A DNA stretch of 64,000 nucleotides, taken from Siphonodentalium dalli. Taxonomy: Eukaryota; Mollusca; Scaphopoda; Gadilida; Siphonodentaliidae. The stretch is taken from positions 189,834,816 to 189,898,815 of the forward strand of contig CP136066.1 in assembly GCA_032622095.1 (NCBI GenBank), given 5' to 3'. Positions within the stretch are counted from its first letter, which is position 1. Every line of letters begins with the position of its first letter. This document shows, piece by piece, positions 23,746-37,200 of this stretch. The position numbers and the translations under genes are program-made. Under the pieces are notes generated by a model that worked only from the letters and a program-made list of their open reading frames with translations, had not been told where the DNA came from and made no database searches.

Positions 23746-24888
23746 CTATACCACGTGTTTTAATTATTGCATAGCTATATACGGCATGCAACATGTATAT
23801 GTGCAGAAATAAGAATATTATAAGCTACGATGATATTGTTTTCCAAGAGAACTTCGTTGCATATCATATAGATCTCGCGACTGGTCACAGTGTTCCACAG
23901 CCTGTGTGCAGAATCTATATAAAAGTACAGCGGCCTTGTGAAAAATATTGGTAAATTTTACATGTTGTGATAAAACGCCCTATTTGACATATGTATAAAT
24001 GAAAGTAATCAAGATTCAGAAGAGTGCCAAAAATATCCAGAATAGCTCATGGTTGCCATGACAACCACCTGGATACATATACAGAAGTTATCTGAATAAT
24101 CATAATTGCTTAAATGCACTGACAGCTTGTTTACATGAAGCCCTTTCGTGTTATTCACACATTGAAGTATTGTTTAGTCCGTTTAGAGGAGCGAATTCTA
24201 TTGTACTGAATTCAAAATGGCCGCCTACATGGCCGCCTAAAAAATAACAATGGTCGTTTTTGGCCATAGTGTAGCAACTACATAAAGATTCTATTCTCAA
24301 AGTCCTGACGTTCATGTGGTATGATGAAAATCTTGTGGAACAAATATGCTAGATTACTGATGATTTGACTATAATGTATCGAAGGATAGAAACTAATTGT
24401 TACCGGGGATATTGGGCTTACGGTGTAGCGATGACGTCACAGTTTCTCTTGCTGATCTCTTGGATCACCGATATTTGAAAATTCAAACAATTTTAGGTGT
24501 ATTCATTCTAACTCAAGCATATTGTCATTTGATAGACAAATTAGAATAGACAAACCAGCTGCATTGATCCCCAAATTCCCAAAACAAGTCTTCTTGTTTA
24601 CTACAAAACGGAAAATACCCATCGTTGCCATGACAACCATTCGAGTGCAAACACTTGTTGTCTCTTAATTCTACCCATATTGCACTGCTATTGCCCACTA
24701 ACTACACGAAAGCAGCTCAATATATGGCTATTCGAGTTGGACATGCATAGCACTGTTTACCCCTTGACACAATAGTATTAAAAATGCTGGACAATTTGGC
24801 CGCTATTTGTGAGAAAATTGCCCTTATTTATTCTGCGTAGCACCATTTTGGTAATTTTTGTGTTGTGTCAAACTTGAAAATTGGCGAG
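23746..24888. other. No gene recognised
   Basis: AT-rich sequence with scattered AAAATGGCCGCC and CATGGTTGCCATGACAACC motifs, which look like worn repeat fragments. Confidence 0.4.
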
Positions 24889-26044
24889 ACATGACACTGC
24901 TCGGTGATTCTGATACACATGGCACTGCTCTGTGATTCTGATACACATGACACTGCTCGGTGATTCTGATACACATGACACTGCTCGGTGATTCTGATAC
25001 ACATGACACTGCTCGGTGATTCTGATACACATGACACTGCTCGGTGATTCTGATACACATGACACTGTTCGGTGATTCTGATACACATGACACTGCTCGG
25101 TGATTCTGATACACATGACACTGCTCGGTGATTCTGATACACATGACACTGCTCGGTGATTCTGATACACATGACACTGCTCGGTGATTCTGATACACAT
25201 GACACTGCTCGGTGATTCTGATACACATGGCACTGCTCGGTGATTCTGATACACATGACACTGCTCGGTGAATCTGATACACATGGCACTGCTCGGTGAT
25301 TCTGATACACATGACACTGCTCGGTGATTCTGATACACATGACACTGCTCGGTGATTCTGATACACATGACACTGCTCGGTGATTCTGATACACATGGCA
25401 CTGCTCGGTGATTCTGATACACATGGCACTGCTCGGTGATTATGATACACATGACACTGCTCGGTGATTCTGATACACATGACACTGCTCGGTGATTCTG
25501 ATACACATGGCACTGCTCGGTGATTCTGTTACACATGACACTGCTCGGTGATTCTGATACACATGACACTGCTCGGTGATTCTGATACACATGACACTGC
25601 TAGGTGATTCTGATACACATGACACTGCTCGGTGATTCTGATACACATGACACTGCTCGGTGATTCTGATACACACGACACTGCTCGGTGATTCTGATAC
25701 ACATTACACTGCTCGGTGATTCTGATACACATGACACTGCTCGGTGATTCTGATACACATGGCACTGCTCGGTGATTCTGATACACATGACACTGCTCGG
25801 TGATTCTGATACACATGACACTGCTCGGTGATTCTGATACACATGACACTGCTCGGTGATTCTGATACACACGACACTGCTCGGTGATTCTGATACACAT
25901 TACACTGCTCGGTGATTCTGATACACATGACACTGCTCGGTGATTCTGATACACATGGCACTGCTCGGTGATTCTGATACACATGACACTGCTCGGTGAT
26001 TCTGATACACATGACACTGCTCGGTGATTCTGATACACATGGCA
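24889..26044. repeat. 28-bp satellite, about 41 copies
   Basis: The unit is GACACTGCTCGGTGATTCTG plus ATACACAT, nearly homogeneous. Variants (ACACACGACA, ACACATTACA, ACATGGCA) recur together 196 bp apart (near 25673 and 25869), which is seven units, so blocks of units have duplicated. Because 28 is not a multiple of three and the unit has no stop on the minus strand, all three minus frames are open; these are not genes. Confidence 0.98.
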
Positions 26045-27036
26045 TAGTAAATGATGCAACAATATAAGCATTTGCAATGGTACGAAATTATACTAAGTGT
26101 TTATTCTAAGTCTTTCCGGGACATTAGATTATTCACATGATCGCATACTTCCCTTGATACCCACAATAAAGTTCGAAATTTATCACGGTATGGTAGTTTT
26201 AGAGAGTTTGTATGCAGTATTTCGGCTTAAAAATCGCATATTATAGTTTTTAGGTAGCAATTTGCATAACTACTTTTTTAAAGGAAAATTCACCATAATA
26301 CAACAAAAAATTGTTCTGCAAATGGCTACCAAAAAATTTAATATGCAATGAAATATGTTTGATTTATTTTCTCGCAGACATTAATTATTTCAGATGGTAG
26401 ACTGAGCGCATGCACTAGTTGGATTTATAAGCTTATTAACGATGTTTGCTTTTGGCAAATATTTCTTGTCAAACCAGGGGGGGGGGGGGGGTCGGAAAAA
26501 AAATTCAGGCACGTATGGCATTTTTTCCCTTTCGATCATTTTTTGTACCCACCCACCCCCACCGCCAAATTTGTTTCCGTTTTCGGCAGTTTTTTCCGAC
26601 CATTTTTTTACACCCACCCCCTTTTAACACTAAAACAGAGATTTGCGGGGGAAAATTCACTGTAAACAGCTGCAGTATATGAATTTCTGTGCATACTATT
26701 TATCATGGATGTTAACATGGACATGTAAATAGGAATGAGTCATTTTGAGGTCATTCGGCCAAAAAACATGGCTGCCAGCGGCCATCTTGGATTTCAAAAT
26801 TTGCAACAAAATACAACACGATAACTGCCTGCAGTCAGTTTACCAGTTATAATTACATTATTTCTCTCATTAAAAGTGGTTTTGAAGCCCAACTCATTGC
26901 CAAAACACTAAAAAATCAAGCAGGAATTTTTTTTTTTAGTTGCGGAAAAAATTGCTTATTGGTGGCTTTGACCACCCACCCACCCCTGGTCAAACTCTTT
27001 ATTGGCCAACCTAAAAAAAAGTTGTTATTATTTTTT
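26045..27036. other. No gene; G- and C-run repeat at 26459-26640
   Basis: A run of 14 G at about 26469 is followed by CACCCACCCCCACCGCC and CACCCACCCCC stretches separated by T-rich spacers. Related segments lie at 44645-44765 and, inverted, at 46180-46235, so this is probably a dispersed repeat. ATGGCTGCCAGCGGCCAT near 26768 is another motif also found near 63636. Confidence 0.5.
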
Positions 27037-27476
27037 TTAAAGGCCCACTTAATTTTCGAACCTCCAGATAATTATATATAAAAAATATCATTTGACAGAG
27101 GAAGCTCCAAAACATTGTAATATCAACTTATTCGGTGTAATACACTGTGAACGTGTTGTTTTTGTTGAGATATTGTCTTGTGTTCTGTGATCAAGTTTCA
27201 TTATTTTCAATGGAAGGGGAATAACTCTATATCTTAAAATATAGAGTTCTTCCGCTTCCATTGAAGATACATTATTAGTTTGAATTCTGTTGCATTCTGG
27301 GAGCCATGATAACGGGGGAATCTTTCTATAATTTCAGCTATTTTCTATTTCTCTATTTCAAATGGTGATGAATTATAGTATTTTAATCATATTTTATGGC
27401 ATATATTGTTATTAAAACCGTATATCAAGGCACTATAATAAATAATCAGTGACTCAAAAATTAAATGGGCCTTTAA
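27037..27476. mobile_element. TTAA-bounded MITE, family B, copy 2
   Basis: Starts TTAAAGGCCCACTTAATTTT and ends AAAATTAAATGGGCCTTTAA. The interior is alignable with 6410-6885 with indels. Confidence 0.9.
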
Positions 27477-27817
27477 AATAGAACATTTCTGTCATATTGT
27501 GAGGGTGAATTGGTTATAGAGGATAAAGATTTCCCCTTCAAATTGAAAGTTTGAAATTGAGCTTTTTGTTTTAATTAACAAATGTGGCGCCTTCTTAACT
27601 TACAATTTACCTGTTTTGATCCTCGGAACATGACCGAGATCATGCGAGATGTAACAAAAGCGAGCATAATCTCAGGTTTCACACAAGTACCGTCACGGAG
27701 CCTCAAATAATTCAAATAGACTCCATACACTCGCATATCTGCCAGGCATTGCCGTATGGAAATCTGCATTAATGTGCCAGAAAGCGAATGCTAATAAATA
27801 TTCATATGTACCACAGC

Positions 27818-27985
27818 TACAGTAATGCCCTAAATAATCGAAATATGGCTTGTTGCCATTCATCGGAAAGCTCTCACTGAGAGCTTTCCGATGAATGGCA
27901 ACAAGCCATATTTCCGACTAAATCCTGAAAAATTACCCATAATTCTGCTGCGGTTAAGGAGTCGATTATTTAGGGCATTACTGTA
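27818..27985. mobile_element. Tc1/mariner-type MITE with nested perfect hairpin
   Basis: The 164-bp element begins CAGTAATGCCCTAAATAATC and ends in its inverse, ACTG, with TA on each side (27818-27819, 27984-27985), as for Tc1/mariner. Inside, 27840-27876 and 27878-27914 are exact 37-bp reverse complements around a single base. It lies about 180 bp beyond the 3' end of the light-chain gene. Confidence 0.85.
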
Positions 27986-28165
27986 TATACCCATGATAAG
28001 TAAAATCTATCTAGTTCAGCCTGTGGCTATGCTGCCGGAATGTTCCTGCAATTAGCATGCCGTGCAAACTTGCTATAGCGTGATGTGTACTCACCCTTAT
28101 TTTGGGACTCGTTGGCCAGGTTTTCGATCGCAATGTTTTAATGACACTTGGTTGTGAAAATAATG

Positions 28166-28171
28166 TTTATT
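28166..28171 (-). terminator. Poly(A) signal of the myosin light-chain gene
   Basis: AATAAA on the minus strand about 120 bases after the stop codon at 28290. Confidence 0.6.
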
Positions 28172-28289
28172 TGTCGATAGTTTTCAATAAATTAGGAGGA
28201 AACAAAACATAATATACATATACTGTAAAACGTTTTGCGCGACAGAACATCATTGGTCTTTGGTGACTTGCTTGTCTGGTCAACTTCGC

Positions 28290-31200
28290 TTACTTGTCTC
28301 CGAATGGTCCTGCCATCACTTTCTTGATGAATTCTGAAAAAATAAACGGAATGACGACAATCAAAGCAGTTAAATTGTTAAAGTCTAAATTATATTGTAA
28401 TTTAAGTTGAATATTTGTCTCTGAAACACGCATTCTGATTGGTCGAGAGTTGCTAACTTTAGTTTTCGTTTCACCAGGATCGGCCGCTGATCGGTTAACA
28501 ATTATTTGTCCTCTAAATTCGATTCGAGCCTCTCTAAGTATCGACTCGAGTCGAATTTCGTATATAATTGCGACTCAATAAAGGTCCTCTATATATTACC
28601 ATAAACAGGGAAGTTATATTGTATACAGAGGAAACGCTAGGATTATTTTTTAATTCAAGCCTTATATGTCACTTTAAGTGAATAAATATTCCGGGATTCT
28701 AACCTTCGTATTTCATGTTTCCGTCGAGATCCTCCCTGGTTTCAGTGAATTTCATAACGTTATCCATGTCCCCATCAGTCAGTTTCTCGCCTGCAAAATT
28801 TCATGAAAACACTATATAAATGTATCAAATTTAAAACAAATGTCTAGTCAGATCTGGAGAAAATACATTTCGAAATGTCATGTATTTTTCGTGCATTTAG
28901 GTTCTTAAACGGACATGGCACAACTGTGTTAACAATATAGTTAAACTTGGCATAGAAGTTTGAATCAATATTTTTTACCAGAATTTAATGTTGATTAAAA
29001 AAATAATACAAACCAATGTCGAAAATAAGGCACCTTTTATAATCGGGTTCCTTGTTATGTGTCATTTGGCAACTATTGTTTGTTAAAAGCTATCTTAAAA
29101 CGGATTGTATGTCCAGCAGGTCTATTATCAGGATATACTTGTTTCGTCCATCCATTTGGATGGTCGGCATAAATCGGACTCTACATAATTTAGAGAGCGC
29201 TTCATATTTACTGGTCCCAGGTGTTCACAGAAAATTACAAATGACGCTATTTGGCGAGTGACGATCGGAGCGAAATGAAATTTCCCAATTTTTTTAAGCT
29301 TCTTTTTAACATCAAACATTTCTTTTTTAATTTACATGCGATCAGTTGAGCTTTGTTTTGATATATGCAGTTATGCTCACGATTTAGCACTGAACTCTAT
29401 GAAGATCCTCGTATAGTTTGGATGAATGGCAGAATTTTGCGTATTTTCGTACATGTGATCAGTCGAGGTTTGTTTCGATAGTCATATCACATCATGGCGA
29501 CATAGTATGAAGACAAGACCGCTTGCTCTACCACTACACCCATTGTAAAGTAACGATTGGAAATTTAATGGATTCAGTGGACAATATATAGTTATTGCAC
29601 AATATACAATAATTGACAAAAGTGTGTGTCGAATGGTTTAGTAATGTCACCGATAATATGCAGCCTCTTGAGTCAAATGATAAAATTCTCACTAAGGCTG
29701 AAGCTTCACGATGTGACTAATAAGGTAACGTTTTGCTGACACTTGTAACCAATTGACACATGTTTGAAGCCACTTTATAGATCATAACGAGTTGTATCGT
29801 GCGAGATATATATGATGTCATCAGATAAGTATTTATGGATAATGTTGCGACACAAATTTAAACATTGTAGGTTTGTTAGCATTATTATCGAGCCGTGAGA
29901 ACCATACTGTTGTCAATTGCTGTATCTAGTGGCCCATCTATATGTCGCTACAGCATTTACATTTCTTAGAGCACAATCCCATTGTTACAATCGCCCCCTG
30001 ATTTTTGGTAAAGACATCAATTCCCAAGGCTGGCGAATGATTGTTTCAGTGATTATCCCATTGTTAGGCACACGCAACTCATAACAGACAAATCGAACGG
30101 GCGCTTCAAAGTTGGACCAGTTTTCTGACATATCTATTCACATTCAACGGCGATCAGTTCATGTTAATCGCGTTGTTGGGCGTGGCTAACCGGCTATTGT
30201 GTCCAATCGCGGCCAGCGCACGGATTGTGCGTCGTGGTCAAAACACGCTCAACGGCACATTTCCAGTTGATAGCATTATGCGGGATCAATTGTGCTCTAA
30301 GTCGGTCAGAGCACGCGAATAGTTCTTTACCAGAATAAATCTCGTCTTCGACTCGATTGATTCTGGTAAAGAACAATTATTGTGCTCTAACCCTTACTTA
30401 AATCAACTATAGTTGCAGTAGATCAAACGCAGTTTCTGATTGACGCTAGACAGTGTGAACCTTTGAGCCAATTTCCATATGTACATTTTAAAGAGGTCAG
30501 ATGAAACATTTTGAATGGGGAAATCCATGCAAAGCTCCGCAGCAAAAGTAAAATATGAAGAAGTTATCTGGGAATTAAAACAGCAATATCATTAAACAGA
30601 TATAACATTTAACTGGCGGCTGGACTTGGTAAACTGACAATTTTTGCTATAAATTTATTTTTCAAAATTATTTTCTCGAATTACAACACTTTTTGAATAT
30701 TATAAAATTCAAATATAAAAACACCAACTTTCTAATGGAAAAAAAACCCAAGCCAGATAAATATGTATTGTTTTCAATACCGCACAAAGTTACACCCAGA
30801 AATATTTGTAACTCTGTAACTTTTGCTGCGGAGAATTGCATGGAAATGCCCATTCAAAATTGGTCACAAGACCTCCTCCTTGAGGCCTAACCAAATCAGT
30901 CCAATATGGCCTCCAGAGATATGTTCATCAAATTTTAAAACTAGTAGATAAGTGTCACAAAATTCACATAAAACAACTAGCAATCTTATCATATGTAGTA
31001 AATAGCACTATACTGGAAGCAGATTAAAACAATATGTGGCACTTACTTACCAACCGAAATATGACTTTGTGCGAACGCACAGCCATAACAGTCAGATAAT
31101 TTCCATAAGAGAAAGCATATGTTGATTCAGGAAAACTCCCATCAAAAATGTTTTGTTGAGATATCCACATTTTATATTGCCAAAACGTATTTATTTTCAA

Positions 31201-34200
31201 TTTTCCAATGTGAGGGTATGAGTTGTGACTCAACTTCACCAGAAGTAAAATGCTATGTTTGGCACCGACTGTAGTGTCTGGTTTATACAGTGGGACAGGT
31301 TCACTCAACTACCCAAGCATATAGCCAACCTGGTCCAAATCACAATCAGGATTAATCACGAGATTGTTCAATGAATGCCCACTGGCAGAAAGAAACTGAA
31401 TACCTTACTCGTATTTAAATTCGCGCAGTACTATTTTTCGAGCGAAAAATAGTACGACTGCCAAGTTTAATCTAAACCACGGTCCATAGGAAATACAAGA
31501 GGGCTATGTTGCTGAGTTTACATATAATATGAACGGTTGTATAGACAATTACGCCTTTTCATGTGAGCATGTATTTACATTCGGCCAACCGCTATCAAGA
31601 TAATTGCAATGCCAAGCGACAAATCATGGTAACACAGACATTGTTGAAATGATTGTATAAGAAATACTAATATCCCAGGTCGCCACAGAATTATGATGTA
31701 TGTAATTACTAGTTTATTGTCTACACGATGTAAATCGTGTTTAATATACTATCTTCAGCAATGACTAAGAACCGAAACTGTCATCAGCTCCAAGATATAT
31801 GAAAATATCACAGAAGTATTACGAAAATATTTTTGTCAGTTTTAAATTCGCGCAGCTAGGTGCGCGAATTTAAAGTGCGCGAATTCAAAACTGAGCGAAA
31901 AATAGTACTGCGCGAATTTAAATACGAGTAAGGTTTAGTGATATAGTCAAACAGAGCTGTGTGAAACCTGTATGTGACAATTCAAATTTCAAACACTCAC
32001 TTCAAAAACATGAGAATAAAGTCATGTTCTGTGGCATAATGTATGGGTTTCATAATGTATGGGTTTCATAATGTATGGGTTTCTCGACAAAACATTCTTG
32101 ATAAAGATCTCCAAAATCAGGATTTACTTTTATTTATGGAAATTGCTCAACTACAAAACCTGTAAGTGCGCACAAAGTCGGCTTTCAATTGTGAAGAAAG
32201 TATCAAATGTTTCCAATTTATGTCATCCGGTTATTCTTTCTAAAAAGACAGAATGTCAATATGGGGAAATAAAAGTTGAAAGTATTAAATTATAATACTA
32301 ATGATCATTTATCGTACATATGCATAATTACATGTATTTTATTTGAATGTGTAACTTTTCATGTATTAACTGTTATTTGCAACTGCCTCCATTTGGTGTA
32401 TTGCAATAAATCATCTTATCTTATGTAAAGTGTTATTTACAGTGTATAATGCATGTATAGTTTGTGCCATTTTTTTTCTATTTTAAAATTTATCCAACTT
32501 GTTTTGGGAGTCCATATTGGAGCGGTTTAGTTAAACCTTAAATTGTCATCGCAACTTTCAGATTGCTTGCAGCTTTCGATCAGGGAACCAGTCAATTCAA
32601 CAAGAGACATTTACTATGTCATTAGTGCGCGCAGATAAACAGACACGAGAGTCGCAGAAATAATGACAGACGACATCTAGATAGCTATTTTCCTTCACTA
32701 AGCAATTGTATCAACTTTGAGACGAAAATCATTCATTAAATGTACTTTTACTTCCATGAACTAGAAATTTAGACAGTTGTTGTCGAATATCGCGCGATAG
32801 ACTGGTCCTTGTCTTTGTTCACCGAAAAGTTGAAAACGTAGTAAATAGACCCTTTCTGCCTTTGTTTTTTTTGGGGGGGGGATACGCGACGACGTGTAAT
32901 TATTAGTTTAATTGGAGGCTTGTGTGTATGTATATACTAACCGAGACACGTGAGCACATGGCGCATTTCGGCGGCTGAGATGAAACCTTGACCTTCTCTG
33001 TCGAATGTCTTGAACGCTTCCATGAAATCCGCAAACGTTCCGGTCTCCTTCTCGTCAATGGCCTTCTTGTAAATTGTGAGGAATTCGTCGAGTTTGTATG
33101 ATTTTTCTCCTGAAAAGAATTGTCAGTCTTTTCATGGAACAAGTTCATATTCTGAGTCTCCAAATATGTTTAAAGTCATTCACATTGGCGAAAAGTCATT
33201 ATTCGGGACAGAAATTCAAAATCAGTTTTGGTTTTGATCAACCCATATATGTAACCAATTTAGGTTTTGATCAAAACCAAATACTCAATACCAACTAGTT
33301 TTGATCAAATCCAAAATTGATTTCATATATGAGATAAAGTTCAAAACCAGTTTTGGTTTTGATCAAAACCAGATAGTACTTGGTATTTGGTATTGATCAA
33401 TACCTAATTTGGTTACATATATGGGACAAAGTTCAAAACCTATTTTGTTTTTTTTAAGTTTAAGAGTGTATGGATATGCTCAGAACTTCAGATGATAAGT
33501 TTAATAAGAAACGGCCATAGCATATTATCTAAATTGTTCCTACAAATGAATAGGATTTTTTCCGCGCTTTTTTTGATATGTTCGTCTATCTGTCGTCTGA
33601 TTATATTTTCTGAACATCCCTCCAGATGAAAAAGAGACATTCCGATGTATATGTTTATAACTGAGTGGGAGAAGTCATCAAGTAAAGCAAGGGTTAACCA
33701 TTCCATGACTGGGTCTTTCTGAAATTTTGTGAAAACCCTGTGCCAATGCATTCTCTTATATATACGAGTCTCCCATAGGGAGCCTCGCATATATATATCA
33801 GAGAATACATTGGCATAGCAATATATACATTGACCTTGTGAGGCAGTGCATTCTCTTATATATGCGAGGCTCCCTATGGGAGACTCGCATATATACGAGA
33901 ATGCACTGGTACAGGGGTTTTAATGCTGCACAGCATATCTTACGCCATGAATGGGTTAAGAGGACAACTAGATGATCTCGTTTGAGGACACTGCATCTGG
34001 TCCTGGTCTACATGTGAGAATGTTATGACACTAAACATAAGAGGTTATAAGTGCTGCCACTTGTCCTCTCATCCTATACCGCTTGTGAAGTTTAACTTAT
34101 TGACATACCATAGTAAGGCTACATATGATATATGGCTCGTGTTTAGTCCTGACTGGTGTCACTCCCACTTTCTGGTACGCGGGATTTCGATGAATATTAA

Positions 34201-37200
34201 AGGGATAATTTACACTAAATCCAGCTATTTATGGAACCATCTCCTGTTATACTCAACAGAACATATGCAACAAATGAATGAATTTGAGCCATGGATTAGT
34301 GCAAAATACACTCATGTGCTCTATGAATGATGCAAACAACATGATAATTATAATGAAAATAAATTCTTCAATAAAAACTCCAGCCATTTATTCATTTTCA
34401 ATATAATTACCATGGTGCTTGCGTCCTTCATAGAGCACATGAGTGTATTTTGCACTAATCCATGGCTCAAATGCATTCATCTGTTGCATATATTATGTTG
34501 AGTATAAAAGGAGATGGTCCCATAACTGGTCGAATTTAGTGTAAGCATCCATTTAAGAGTACACAATCCGATTCGATTGGCCCCGTATCATCAGATTCAA
34601 CAACAACATTTCTTCAACATACACTTTAGTTATATATCAGAATCGATTAATTACCAAACAAAATAATGCTAACCACTGTCAACTATAGTATAATAACATT
34701 TACAAAAAATTGTTATATATATGAACATTTTGTTTCACGCAATTTGGTATCGATAGTATGTCGGTCGTCTCGTCGAAAATTTGCTAGAACGTAAATATTC
34801 CAGGTGATGAAAAATAACAGGTTTCAAAAATCGATATCTGATAACTCTGAGCTTTGCTGTGCATGGGTTCCTCGACTCGAATCAAATATTTTTACCATGA
34901 ATCTCAAACTCTCAACTATAGATGGCGGAGTTATCATGGAAACATATAATAGAAAATTCAACAGTTCATTGGAACCTTTGCACTGGTATAGTCTATATTG
35001 GTATTTTAGTAATTTTCCCCAGGGGGCTGTGGTACCACCGAGCTGACTGATTACTTTCTGTGTGGGGTTCATTCCCAGATAATTTATTAAAACTCACCCA
35101 TTTTGTCGGTTCCACCGAGCTGACTGATTACTTTCTGTGTGGGGTTCATTCCGAGATAATTTATTATAACTCACCCATTTTGTCGGTTCCACCGAGCTGA
35201 CTGATTACTTTCTGTGTGGGGTTCATTCCCAGACTCCTCAGCACGTCGCCGACCTTAAACGCGTCAACCTCTCCATCACGGCCATCCCAGAAATCGAAGA
35301 GTTCAAACACCTCAGTTACCTCTGAAAAAATAATTTTAATAATATCTCTGACCGTCCGTTACCTCTTTTTATCAAATAATTAGACCCTACACCTGGCCTC
35401 ACAGTTTTAGTAAGACACACGTGTATTGTCGACACGCGCAGTGACGTAAACGCTTAACAAAGTGATGTCGATGTCAATGCAGGACCTATAGTATTATGTT
35501 AATTATAATTATGATATTCGATTTGTGTCGCATTATTTAGTGCTAACTGTGAGATAAACATGGGTGATAAGGGTGGTTGAACAATTCTGTAAACATGAAA
35601 AGACACATTGATATATTTTTAAGGTGTCTTCACTTCCTCTTTGGTTGTGATAAGGTAAAGAATGTTAATTTTAACTCCACCAGTTTCGAGATTGTTTTTT
35701 CTTGCTAAAATGTGATTATGGGATCAAATGGATCTGAGATTCTTCGTAATTTTATACGAAATGTATTAACCTCGTCCACTAAATTCGATTCAAGCCTCGC
35801 TAAAGCTCGGCTCGAATGGAATTTAGTGCACTCGGTTAATAAATTTCATATGGAATTGCGACTCATCAGAGATCCTCTGTATTTACTAAATTCTCATTGA
35901 CGAGTAGTTCTCTTTGGAAATGTTCATATAATAAGTTTCTTAACTATTTTATTAGAACATTACCACCAACTTGAAAGAATATGAAACTTTCTGCAATTAT
36001 GTTACATTTTGGTCATATCGTCGTCTACTTATATTTCCTGAATACCCCTCCAGATGAATTATAGACCATTTCAGTGTGCACACTTTTATAACCGAGTGCG
36101 ATAATCCATTTAGTATCGAAAGGGTTAATTTTGAACATTCAAAATCAGAGAAGGTTGCGATCCATCATCATAGTCGTTGTTCATTGCTTTTGCTTTTATA
36201 GAACACTAGTAGATTAGCCCGCCACTGGCGGGATTGGTCCCATGGCTTTGGTCGATCCATTAATTTTTGATTTTCGAGGTAACCCCATACGTCGTTGCCA
36301 CCGATGATGCCCGATATATCGCCCAAGGTCATATGCGGGTACCCGTGTCAAGGTCATGTTGGGTGGACAAAATAACCCGACAATATTTCCCGTCCCGAGT
36401 TGACCATACATAACAAATTTCACATCGATGTCACCGCTGACTACCGAGATATCGCCCAAGGTCATTTGTGGGTACCCGTTTCAAGGTCACGGTCACCTCG
36501 GGCGGACAAACTGACCAGACGAAAATCTCCCCCGTCCCTTGGAACCCCTAAGTACGAAATTTCGTCTCGATATCCCCAGTTTTTACCTGCCGTATATTTT
36601 CACTAAAGTAGAGAAACGCTCTATAATAGCGACGCCTCATATACAAACGCTCATTAATTATCACGCGATTAACCCATCAATCCCCATTACGGTGGCAGAT
36701 GAAGGATGAAGGAGTGGTCGCACGTGCTCGCGAATGGTCCGAGTACACTGCCTGTGTATTTTTACCCTTACACAGTAAGTTTGGGTTCAATCGGCCCAGC
36801 AGTTTTCGTCTCGATATCCCCATGCAGTTTCCGAGACGGTCAAATGCCGTATATTTTCACTAAAGTAGATAAACGCTCTTTAATAGCGACGCGTCATATA
36901 CAAACGCTCATTAATTATCACGCGATTAACACATCAATCCCCATTGCGGTGGCAGTTGAAGGGTAAATGAGTTGTCGCAAGGGCTTGCGAATGGTCCGAT
37001 GACACTTCCGTGGGGTTTCGTTTCAGGAAGGATATCTCTAACTACTTTCCTTATATTGTAATTGTTTGTAAACATAAATGTATGATTGCATTATAATACG
37101 ACAAATACACAAATCAAACGGAATAACGGATATAATTCCACTATGGAATTATTTCAGAAATAAATAAGTCAATATGAACCTATAGGTGCATATTTAGGTT

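Noticed and set aside
24824-26077. Several minus-strand open frames of 90-240 codons with MCIRITEQCHVYQNHRAV repeats
   Set aside because: They are the 28-bp satellite read in all three frames; the same 28-residue period appears in each, as expected when the unit length is not a multiple of three and has no stop.
26390-26682. Overlapping open frames on both strands
   Set aside because: They follow from long G, C and T runs, not from coding constraint.
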